Shown here: piece after piece, positions 55,639 through 62,886 of the stretch
How positions within the stretch are numbered: the first letter of the stretch is position 1
Layout: the number at the start of each line of letters is the position of its first letter
Source of the DNA: Listeria costaricensis
GTDB taxonomy: Bacteria > Bacillota > Bacilli > Lactobacillales > Listeriaceae
Direction: 5' to 3'
Assembly (NCBI RefSeq): GCF_900183385.1
Contig: NZ_FXUT01000001.1
Span: 62,001 to 126,000, forward strand
DNA length: 64,000 bases
The notes under the pieces: model-generated
Database searches by the model: none
The model's input: the letters and a program-made list of their open reading frames with translations, nothing else
What the model was told of the DNA's origin: nothing
Translations under genes and position numbers: made by a program

Positions 55639-56604
55639 TTGACTGAATTAGGTGACAAACTGAAAGCCGCTCGTCGTGAAAAAGGACTCAGTTTAGATGA
55701 TTTACAGCAACTAACGAAAATTCAAAAAAGATATTTGGTAGCAATCGAGGAAGGTAATTATTCGGTGATGCCGGGTAAATTCTATGTTCGAGCATTTATC
55801 AAACAATATGCAGAAGCGGTTGATCTAGATAGTGCAACATTATTTGATGAGTTTGAAAGTGAGGTGCCTGAATCACAGCAGGAAGTTGTGAAGCAGGAAC
55901 AAAGCCGAGCGCAGAAAAAATCTGCTCCACTTACCACGCAGTCAGTTGGTGGTACAGGCGGTCCGAACCGTAATCGTTTTTTTGATATTCTACCAAAAGT
56001 ACTGATTGCTTTGTTTATTGTATTTATCCTCTTTATCATTTGGTATTTTGTTTTTGCAAATAACAATAATGATGATACAGTAAATAATTCAAGCAGTGAC
56101 AGCAGTATCAAAATAGAAGATGGAACCAATTCATCGACAACGAAAAAATCAAGTGATTCTTCCTCTTCCAAAGACTCTACTTCAAGCGATGATTCTGCGA
56201 AAAAAGCAGAAGAACAAAAAGCTACTGAGCAGAAGAAAGAAGAAGAGAAGAAAGTAGAAGTTACAAAAGGTGAAACAAGTGGGAACGCTACAACCTATAC
56301 CGTGAAAAATGCTGATAAAATTTCGCTTGAGATTAGTGCGAGCGGTGGCGATTCATGGATTGGGGTTTCTGCTGCATCTGGTAGTAGTATTTATAATAAA
56401 ACGCTGGCGGATGGTGAAAGCTCAGGAACAATTGATGGTGGTAGCGAAACCACGATTTCCGTTGTTATTGGAAATGCGCCAGTAACAACTGTCAAAGTGA
56501 ATGGTGTCCAAATTGAATTGGCGCCAACGCTTGTCAAACAAGTGCTGACAATCAACTTGGATACAAGTAGTGACAGCAGTTCGTCTGATAGTAGTGCTCA
56601 ATAA
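55639..56604 (+). CDS. ymfM: RodZ-like membrane protein with HTH domain (YmfM)
   Basis: A 321-residue protein with an N-terminal cytosolic HTH (LGDKLKAARREKGLSLDDLQQLTKIQKRYLVAIEEGNY) and the PGKFYVRAFIKQYAEAVDLD stretch of RodZ, one transmembrane helix at about residues 120-142, then a low-complexity Ser/Asp/Lys/Glu segment, and a C-terminal DUF4115 beta domain. RodZ links the cytoskeleton MreB to cell shape. TTG at 55639 has AGG 8 bases upstream and gives the family start; GTG at 55630 is too close. Confidence 0.88.
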   Translation: MTELGDKLKAARREKGLSLDDLQQLTKIQKRYLVAIEEGNYSVMPGKFYVRAFIKQYAEAVDLDSATLFDEFESEVPESQQEVVKQEQSRAQKKSAPLTTQSVGGTGGPNRNRFFDILPKVLIALFIVFILFIIWYFVFANNNNDDTVNNSSSDSSIKIEDGTNSSTTKKSSDSSSSKDSTSSDDSAKKAEEQKATEQKKEEEKKVEVTKGETSGNATTYTVKNADKISLEISASGGDSWIGVSAASGSSIYNKTLADGESSGTIDGGSETTISVVIGNAPVTTVKVNGVQIELAPTLVKQVLTINLDTSSDSSSSDSSAQ

Positions 56605-56607
56605 TTT

Positions 56608-56655
56608 GAATGAAGTATAAGCAAAAAACGCTTATACTTCATTCTTTGTCATTTA
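56608..56655 (+). terminator. Strong stem-loop between ymfM and pgsA
   Basis: GAATGAAGTATAAGC (56608-56622) pairs perfectly over 15 bp with GCTTATACTTCATTC (56630-56644). The T run after it is short. It lies only 32 bases before the pgsA start. Confidence 0.7.
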
Positions 56656-56675
56656 ATCAAAAAGGAGAGAAATTG

Positions 56676-57254
56676 ATGAATCTACCTAATAAACTGACAG
56701 TTGCTAGAATCTGTCTAATTCCAGTTTTTGTGATATTATGCGTTGTGCCGTTTCCGTTTGGGGAAGTAGAGTGGCTTGGTTCAACCATTCCAGTTGCCAA
56801 TTTGATTGCTACTGCTATTTTCATTATTGCGGCGTTGACGGATTGGTTTGATGGTCATCTTGCCAGAAAACATCATCTTATTACGAATTTTGGGAAATTT
56901 GCCGATCCGATGGCAGATAAATTGCTCGTTACAGCTGCCTTTATTATTTTAGTGGAAATGAATATTGCGCCAGCATGGCTGATTATTTTGATTATCAGTC
57001 GTGAGCTTGCTGTAACAGGCTTGCGTTTGTTGCTTGTCGAAGGCGGGGAAGTTATGGCAGCCGGGCAACTTGGGAAAATTAAAACTTTTACCCAAATGAT
57101 TGCTATTCCATTGCTCTTTTTGGATAATTTCCCGTTTGCTTGGACTGGCATTCGTGTTGATCTTATTTTTCTTTATGTGTGTGCCTTCTTTGCCGTTTGG
57201 TCGGGAATCGACTATTTTTACAAAAACCGCGGTATTTTCAAGGGTTCTATGTAA
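56676..57254 (+). CDS. pgsA: CDP-diacylglycerol--glycerol-3-phosphate phosphatidyltransferase
   Basis: A 192-residue membrane enzyme making phosphatidylglycerol phosphate. The CDP-alcohol phosphotransferase motif is intact: DG-x2-AR-x8-G-x3-D-x3-D within DGHLARKHHLITNFGKFAD and the following PMAD. Four or so hydrophobic segments are present. ATG at 56676 has AAGGAGAG upstream; a frame back to 56610 crosses the stem-loop. In Listeria and Bacillus pgsA is followed by cinA and recA, but not here. Confidence 0.95.
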   Translation: MNLPNKLTVARICLIPVFVILCVVPFPFGEVEWLGSTIPVANLIATAIFIIAALTDWFDGHLARKHHLITNFGKFADPMADKLLVTAAFIILVEMNIAPAWLIILIISRELAVTGLRLLLVEGGEVMAAGQLGKIKTFTQMIAIPLLFLDNFPFAWTGIRVDLIFLYVCAFFAVWSGIDYFYKNRGIFKGSM

Positions 57255-57271
57255 TTAAATATATTTAATAA
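57252..57271 (+). repeat. First copy of 20-bp repeat with palindromic core
   Basis: TAATTAAATATATTTAATAA, containing the perfect 16-bp palindrome ATTAAATATATTTAAT. The first three bases are the pgsA stop codon. An identical copy lies at 57418-57437. Confidence 0.7.
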
Positions 57272-57280
57272 TGCTTAGGA

Positions 57281-57352
57281 AGTCGTGAAAGTGAGCATCG
57301 ATAATATTTTCTTGATATTGTTGATATATAGCCACTTTTACGGCTTTTTTTA
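57281..57352 (+). terminator. Terminator after pgsA, long loop
   Basis: GTCGTGAAAGTG (near 57282-57293) pairs, with G-T wobbles, with CACTTTTACGGC (57333-57344), followed by seven T. The long loop has smaller internal stems. Confidence 0.7.
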
Positions 57353-57370
57353 TTGTGATTGAAAAAACAG

Positions 57371-57400
57371 TTGACAGTCAATAAATAGATAATGTATTAT
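57371..57400 (+). promoter_or_regulatory. Promoter of the mannoside locus
   Basis: A perfect TTGACA (57371-57376) and TATTAT (57395-57400) are 18 bases apart. The second palindrome copy (57418-57437) lies just after the expected start of transcription. Confidence 0.7.
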
Positions 57401-57417
57401 TTAAGTATGATAAATAA

Positions 57418-57437
57418 TAATTAAATATATTTAATAA
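57418..57437 (+). repeat. Second copy of 20-bp repeat, probable operator
   Basis: Identical to 57252-57271. It lies between the promoter and the ribosome site AGGAG (57439-57443), a position where a bound protein would block transcription. Confidence 0.7.
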
Positions 57438-57451
57438 CAGGAGTGAAGCAT

Positions 57452-58756
57452 TTGGTTATTCAAAATCGACAGTTTATTCAATCCAGTAGAGAAAGAATTT
57501 TTCAAAAAACGGGCAATGAGAAGCTGGCTCACATGTATGAGAAATGTATGACAAATACATTGGATACGACAATCAAGTATCGCGAAGACGGAGCAACCTT
57601 TATTGTGACAGGGGATATTCCGGCGATGTGGTTGCGAGATTCAGTCTGTCAGATTCGTCCATTCCTCTATTTTGCCAAAGAAAATGAGGAAATTCAGCAA
57701 ATGCTGATCGGCTTATTAAGAGAACAGGAGCGGATGATTGCCATTGATCCATATGCAAACGCTTTTAATGAGACGGCTAGCGGTGCTGGGCATCAGAATG
57801 ATTTAACGGAGATGCTTCCTGAAATTTGGGAACGAAAATATGAAATTGATTCGTTATGTTATCCCTTGCAACTTGCTTACTTTATTTGGAAATTTGCTGA
57901 TCAGACGGCTCAATTTGATAACGCTTACTTAAAGATGATTCATTGCGTATTGGATGTTTGGCAGACGGAGCTTCGCCATGAAACAGACTCGCCTTATAGA
58001 TTTGAGCGACTTGATTGTGCAACAACTGACACGCTCCCTCGTTCTGGAAAGGGAAATGAAACCGCTTATACAGGTCTCCTTTGGTCGGGCTTCCGTCCAA
58101 GTGATGACGCATGCGAGTATGGCTATCTGATTCCTTCCAACCTATTTGCCATTCGTGTTCTTGCTTATACAGAAGAAATTTTAGCGACATTTTTTGCAGA
58201 GGAAATAGAGCTACTTGCGGAGGTTACGACACTTCGACAAACGATTGAAGCGGCGATTGAACAGCATGCGATTTATAATCATGCAGAGTTTGGTGAGATT
58301 TACGCCTATGAGGTAGATGGTTTAGGCAATCAATTGCTGATGGATGATGCCAATGTGCCGAGTCTCTTGGCCCTGCCATTTTTAGGAATTGCTGATGCAG
58401 ATTCAGCGCGTTACAAGCAAACACGTCGCTTTCTGCTTAGTCAGGAAAATCCTTTCTATCAAGAAGGCGAATATGCGGCTGGGATCGGTAGTCCTCATAC
58501 ACCACTCGGATATATTTGGCCGATTGCCCTTAGTATTCAGGGACTGACGGCGACTGAACAAACGGAAAAAGAACAGATGATGCGTTATTTACTCGCAACT
58601 GATGCCGGGACGGAAATGATCCATGAATCTTTTGACCCCAATCAGCCGGAAAATTTCACACGTGAATGGTTCTCATGGGCAAATATGATGTTTTGTGAAT
58701 TGGCGCTTGATTTGGGCGGCTACAAACTAGACCTTGGCCAGCCTGTTTATCGCTAA
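57452..58756 (+). CDS. GH125 exo-alpha-1,6-mannosidase
   Basis: A 434-residue cytosolic glycoside hydrolase, metal-independent. The family 125 signature is TFIVTGDIPAMWLRDSVCQIRP (split here: VTGDIPAMWLRDS, about residues 52-64), followed by IDPYANAFNE, and the C-terminal FTREWFSWANMMFCEL. It removes terminal alpha-1,6-linked mannose from non-reducing ends. No signal peptide. TTG at 57452 is chosen because AGGAG lies 8 bases upstream; GTG at 57443 overlaps that site. First gene of the mannoside locus. Confidence 0.92.
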   Translation: MVIQNRQFIQSSRERIFQKTGNEKLAHMYEKCMTNTLDTTIKYREDGATFIVTGDIPAMWLRDSVCQIRPFLYFAKENEEIQQMLIGLLREQERMIAIDPYANAFNETASGAGHQNDLTEMLPEIWERKYEIDSLCYPLQLAYFIWKFADQTAQFDNAYLKMIHCVLDVWQTELRHETDSPYRFERLDCATTDTLPRSGKGNETAYTGLLWSGFRPSDDACEYGYLIPSNLFAIRVLAYTEEILATFFAEEIELLAEVTTLRQTIEAAIEQHAIYNHAEFGEIYAYEVDGLGNQLLMDDANVPSLLALPFLGIADADSARYKQTRRFLLSQENPFYQEGEYAAGIGSPHTPLGYIWPIALSIQGLTATEQTEKEQMMRYLLATDAGTEMIHESFDPNQPENFTREWFSWANMMFCELALDLGGYKLDLGQPVYR

Positions 58757-58775
58757 TTTGAAAGGAGTTGTTGAT

Positions 58776-59666
58776 ATGAAAAGACTAAGAGCGCATTCTG
58801 TAGAAGCGCACCAGCAACGAATGGCCTATCTATTTATTGCGATTCCGGTTTTGCTGCTACTTGTATTTTTAATTTTGCCAATTGGCATGGCGCTAGTCGT
58901 TAGTTTCACTGACTATGATGTGGTAAACGCGCCGAATTTTCTTGGATTTGATAATTACGTCAAGATGTTTCAAGACCAGTATTTCCTGATTGCCTTGCGC
59001 AACACAGTGGTGTACGTCTTGCTGTACGTGCCGCTGGGCTTGATTGTTTCACTTGGAACAGCCTCTTTGATCAATATGAATAAAAAAGGCGCGGCGATGT
59101 TTCGAACATTCTTCTATGTGCCCGTTCTTTGTTCAACCGTTGCAACAGCGACCATCTGGTATTGGTTGCTAAATCCGCAATATGGTTTGATCAACATCGT
59201 GCTTGGCTGGTTTGGAATTAATGGTCCCGCCTGGTTGTATGACTCACATTGGGCAATGATTGCCATTGTACTGATGAGTGTTTGGATGACTTTTGGAACA
59301 AATATGATGATATTTATTGCTGGACTTCAAGGTATTCCGCAAAATCTCTATGAAGCCGCTAGAATGGAAGGCGCAAACAAGTGGAAAACGTTTCGCTATG
59401 TTACATGGCCTTCGCTTTCAAAGACGACTTTCTTGGTGACAACAATGCTCATCATCAATGCCTTTCAGGTGTTTGACCAGGCCTACATTTTAACAAAGGG
59501 CGGACCTGGGAATTCTACGATGACACTGGTTTATTACATTTATAATGAAGGCTTTGGCGGGCTCGAAATGGGCTATGCTTCAGCGATGAGTTTTGTTTTG
59601 TTCCTGATTATTCTTGTTTTTGCGATCATCAATACACGACTCAATAAAACGGATAATACGATTTAA
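58776..59666 (+). CDS. Sugar ABC importer permease 1 (MalF type)
   Basis: A 296-residue permease with six transmembrane helices and the EAA loop YEAARMEGANKWKTFRYVTWPSL that contacts the ATPase. Belongs to carbohydrate uptake family 1. ATG at 58776 has AAAGGAG 7 bases upstream; an earlier in-frame start lies in the end of the GH125 gene. Predicted substrate is manno-oligosaccharide, from neighbours only. Confidence 0.92.
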   Translation: MKRLRAHSVEAHQQRMAYLFIAIPVLLLLVFLILPIGMALVVSFTDYDVVNAPNFLGFDNYVKMFQDQYFLIALRNTVVYVLLYVPLGLIVSLGTASLINMNKKGAAMFRTFFYVPVLCSTVATATIWYWLLNPQYGLINIVLGWFGINGPAWLYDSHWAMIAIVLMSVWMTFGTNMMIFIAGLQGIPQNLYEAARMEGANKWKTFRYVTWPSLSKTTFLVTTMLIINAFQVFDQAYILTKGGPGNSTMTLVYYIYNEGFGGLEMGYASAMSFVLFLIILVFAIINTRLNKTDNTI

Positions 59667-59677
59667 GGAGGGAGCAC

Positions 59678-60553
59678 ATGAATACTTACCAAGCAAGAAA
59701 ATGGAGTAAAAATATTTTGTGGTACATCGGGGCGATCATTATCAGTTTGATTACTGTCGTACCACTGATCTGGACACTTTCAACAAGTTTTAAATCAGAC
59801 GGGGAGATTCTTAGCAACACGTTAAGTTTCATTCCGCAGGATTTTACGCTCGATCATTATAAAGAGGTATTTCAAACCACCCCGTTTGCGCGCTATTTGT
59901 TTAACTCGATGGTGCTAGCGGTTGGCGGTGTGATTACTAACCTGTTTTTCGGTTCGCTTGCAGGTTATGCTTTTGCTAAATTGCCATTCAAAGGGAAAAA
60001 AGCCACTTTTATGGTTTTTCTAGGCAGTATGATGATCCCCTCAGTGGTCACTATGATTCCCTCTTTTCTCGTACTGAAAAATTTTCCGCTCGTGGGTGGA
60101 AATGATATTTTTGGACACGGCGGGATTGGTTTGATCAATACATACTGGGCGATTTTACTGCCGGGTGCTGCGGGGGCTTTTTCAATCTTCTTTATGAAGC
60201 AATTTTTTGAGTCGCTTCCTTCTGAACTGGCTGAAGCCGCGCGTATGGATGGCTGTTCGGAGTTTAAGATTTTTTGGCGCATCTACATGCCGCTTGCAAA
60301 AACGGCGCTGGCAACACTTGGAATCATGACGTTCCAGTCGGGCTGGAATCAATTCATGTGGCCGCTCATCGTACTCAATTCACAGGAAATGATGACGGTT
60401 CAAGTTGGGCTGGCTGCCTTTCAATACAACGAAAGTGCCAATTATGGAGCGCTGATGGCAGGGACGGTTCTGGCAACATTGCCAGTTCTGATCGTTTTCA
60501 TTTTTGCACAGAAGTATTTTGTTCAAGGTATCGCCCACGAAGGTGGTAAATAA
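59678..60553 (+). CDS. Sugar ABC importer permease 2 (MalG type)
   Basis: A 291-residue permease with six transmembrane helices and the EAA loop LAEAARMDGCSEFKIFWRIYMPLAK. The N-terminal VPLIWTLSTSFKSDGEIL is typical of MalG-type partners. AAGGAGGGAG precedes the ATG. Forms the channel with the preceding permease. Confidence 0.92.
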   Translation: MNTYQARKWSKNILWYIGAIIISLITVVPLIWTLSTSFKSDGEILSNTLSFIPQDFTLDHYKEVFQTTPFARYLFNSMVLAVGGVITNLFFGSLAGYAFAKLPFKGKKATFMVFLGSMMIPSVVTMIPSFLVLKNFPLVGGNDIFGHGGIGLINTYWAILLPGAAGAFSIFFMKQFFESLPSELAEAARMDGCSEFKIFWRIYMPLAKTALATLGIMTFQSGWNQFMWPLIVLNSQEMMTVQVGLAAFQYNESANYGALMAGTVLATLPVLIVFIFAQKYFVQGIAHEGGK

Positions 60554-60576
60554 TAAATAAAGGAGTTTAAGAGACA

Positions 60577-61854
60577 ATGAAAAAATGGTTACTTGCATTG
60601 TTAAGTGTCGGACTAGTTTTGGGGCTTTCTGCATGTGGAGGAGGCAGTGATAGCTCGTCTTCAGAAAGTAGCGGAAAAAATAAAAATGGTAAAGAAGAAA
60701 TTGTCATGTGGGGCTCTTGGTCAGGGGATCAGATCGATCAGTTGAATAAGCAAATTGATACGTATAACAAATCACAGGACAAATATGAAGTTAAATACGT
60801 CATGCAGGAAAATGTGGAAGAAAAATTGCTGACAAGTATTGCTGGTGGGGAAGTGCCGGATCTGATTATGTGGGATCGGTATCAAACACCACTATATGCA
60901 TCAAAAGGTGTCTTACAGCCAATTGATGAATTGGTGAAAAAAGATGGCATCAATTTAGATGATTTCTATGAACAGTCTGTCAATGAAATGGAATATGACG
61001 GCAAGCTTTATGGACTGCCACTTCTTAATGACTGTCGGGTGCTTTTCTACAATAAGGACCTGATGGCAGAAGCGGGAATTGAAACGCCGCCAACCACATG
61101 GGACGAGCTTGCAACAGATGCACAAAAAATGACAAAATGGGATGGCGATAAACTGACACAAGCGGGTATGAATATACAGGATGTAGGCTTGTTTAATCTG
61201 TACCTTCTTCAAGCGGGCGGCACATTGCTGAATGAAGATGGCACTAAAACGGCTTTTAATTCAGAACAAGGCTTAGAAGTACTCAATTACTGGGATAAGT
61301 TGCAAAATGATTTGAAAGTCTACAAACGCGGTTTTGATGATGGAACAGACCAATTTGCTGCTGGTAATGAAGCGATGATGTACAACGGTCCGTGGGCACT
61401 GGCTGATTATGATAAAGTAGATGGACTTAATTACGGCTTGGCACAACCGCCAACTGGCCCAAGTGGTGATAAAGGTGCAATCATGGGTGGATTCGGTCTT
61501 GTTATGCCAAAAGATGCGAAACATCAAGATGGTGCTTGGGACTTCATGAAGTGGTGGACAACGCAACCGGAAAACGGGGTTGAATTTGCAAAAATCAGTG
61601 GCTGGTTGCCAGCAAATAAAGTAGCAGCAAATGATGAATACTTTACAGAAGATCCACGTTACTCTGTTTTTGTTGATACGATGAATTATGCGGAAACTCG
61701 TCCGACTGCACTGGGTTATTCAGATGTGGAAAATCTAGCGCTTACACCGCAGCTGGAGAAATTTATGAATGGTGATATTACGGCAGAAAAAGCACTTTCA
61801 AATGCCGAAAAAGAAGGAAATAAAATTCTAAAGGAAGCACAAGAGGGGAAATAG
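60577..61854 (+). CDS. Sugar-binding lipoprotein of the ABC importer
   Basis: A 425-residue extracytoplasmic solute-binding lipoprotein of family 1. Lipobox L-S-A-C with C20, then a Gly/Ser-rich linker. The body begins IVMWGSWSGDQIDQLNKQIDTYNKS and contains GGEVPDLIMWDRYQTP and GNEAMMYNGPWALADY, the usual family blocks. It would capture oligosaccharides for the two permeases. AAGGAG lies 10 bases before ATG. Confidence 0.93.
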   Translation: MKKWLLALLSVGLVLGLSACGGGSDSSSSESSGKNKNGKEEIVMWGSWSGDQIDQLNKQIDTYNKSQDKYEVKYVMQENVEEKLLTSIAGGEVPDLIMWDRYQTPLYASKGVLQPIDELVKKDGINLDDFYEQSVNEMEYDGKLYGLPLLNDCRVLFYNKDLMAEAGIETPPTTWDELATDAQKMTKWDGDKLTQAGMNIQDVGLFNLYLLQAGGTLLNEDGTKTAFNSEQGLEVLNYWDKLQNDLKVYKRGFDDGTDQFAAGNEAMMYNGPWALADYDKVDGLNYGLAQPPTGPSGDKGAIMGGFGLVMPKDAKHQDGAWDFMKWWTTQPENGVEFAKISGWLPANKVAANDEYFTEDPRYSVFVDTMNYAETRPTALGYSDVENLALTPQLEKFMNGDITAEKALSNAEKEGNKILKEAQEGK

Positions 61855-62877
61855 ATGAACTGGACTGACTATGCAAATCTGGCACAGAAAAGTTTAACAT
61901 ACTTTTTTGCTGCAGATGATCAACAATTTTTAAATAATTTTTACCCAACAGACTCACCTGAGGATAATCAAGTATTTAATTACTGGTGGCTTGCCCATAC
62001 GGTAGATGTACGGCTGGATGCGTTTTTACGGACAAAGGATGATGCGTATTTGGCATTAGCGGAAGCAACCTATGCTTACAATAAAAATCGAAACGGCGGC
62101 ACACTTCGTCACGATTTTTATGATGATATGCTTTGGAATGCGCTTTGTGCTTTTCGATTGTATAAGGTGACAGGAAAAACCGTTTATTTAGAGGATGCCA
62201 TTTTTGTGTGGCAAGATCTGGTGGATACAGCTTGGAATGATATTATGGGGGGCGGATTTGCTTGGAAACGTCCGCAAATGGATTATAAAAACACCCCTGT
62301 GAATGTGCCGTTTATCATTCTGTCCACTTGGCTATATCAAGAGCTTGAGGAGCAGAAATATTTAGACTGGGCGCTGAAAACATATGATTGGCAGCGGAAA
62401 GTACTCGTTCGTGCGGATGGCTTTGTGGAAGATGGCATCAATCGCATGGGGGATAGTAAAATTGACACTAATTGGACTTTCACCTACAATCAAGGTGTCT
62501 ACATTGGCGCCAATCTAGGACTTTACCGCATTACGGGTGAGGCGTGCTATTTGGAACGGGCGAAGCAAACAGCTGATATCAGCTTGGAGCTGCTGGTTTC
62601 GGAGGGTGTCTTTAAAGATGAGGGTGAAGGAGGCGATGAAGGGCTATTCAAAGGCATCTTCTATCGCTACCTGGAAGATCTTTATCAGCTGACGAAAGAA
62701 CCGCGCTACATGACTTTTATGAAGGAAAGTTGTGAGATTCTAGTGGCGCATGCGGAAAAAGAAGGACATTTGCTTATGGGAATGGACTGGCTGAAACCGG
62801 CTGATTCCAAAGTTCCTTTTTCGGCTGAGCTCAGCGGGATGATGGCGCTTGAAATGGTGGCAAAATCCGAAAAATAG
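61855..62877 (+). CDS. Cytoplasmic GH76 alpha-1,6-mannanase family protein
   Basis: A 340-residue (alpha/alpha)6 barrel enzyme without signal peptide. The family 76 catalytic Asp pair is D90-D91 in HDFYDDMLWNALCAF. Other typical parts are GGGFAWKRPQMDYKNTPVN and NWTFTYNQGVYIGANLGLY. It would cut alpha-1,6-mannan or shorter oligosaccharides inside the cell. ATG directly follows the stop of the binding protein gene, with GAGGGG in that gene. Confidence 0.85.
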   Translation: MNWTDYANLAQKSLTYFFAADDQQFLNNFYPTDSPEDNQVFNYWWLAHTVDVRLDAFLRTKDDAYLALAEATYAYNKNRNGGTLRHDFYDDMLWNALCAFRLYKVTGKTVYLEDAIFVWQDLVDTAWNDIMGGGFAWKRPQMDYKNTPVNVPFIILSTWLYQELEEQKYLDWALKTYDWQRKVLVRADGFVEDGINRMGDSKIDTNWTFTYNQGVYIGANLGLYRITGEACYLERAKQTADISLELLVSEGVFKDEGEGGDEGLFKGIFYRYLEDLYQLTKEPRYMTFMKESCEILVAHAEKEGHLLMGMDWLKPADSKVPFSAELSGMMALEMVAKSEK

Positions 62878-62886
62878 AAAAGAGTG

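Noticed and set aside
57252-57437. 20-bp direct repeats as attachment sites or target duplications of a mobile element
   Set aside because: Only 166 bp lie between them with a terminator and promoter, there is no integrase or transposase, and the palindromic core fits an operator better.
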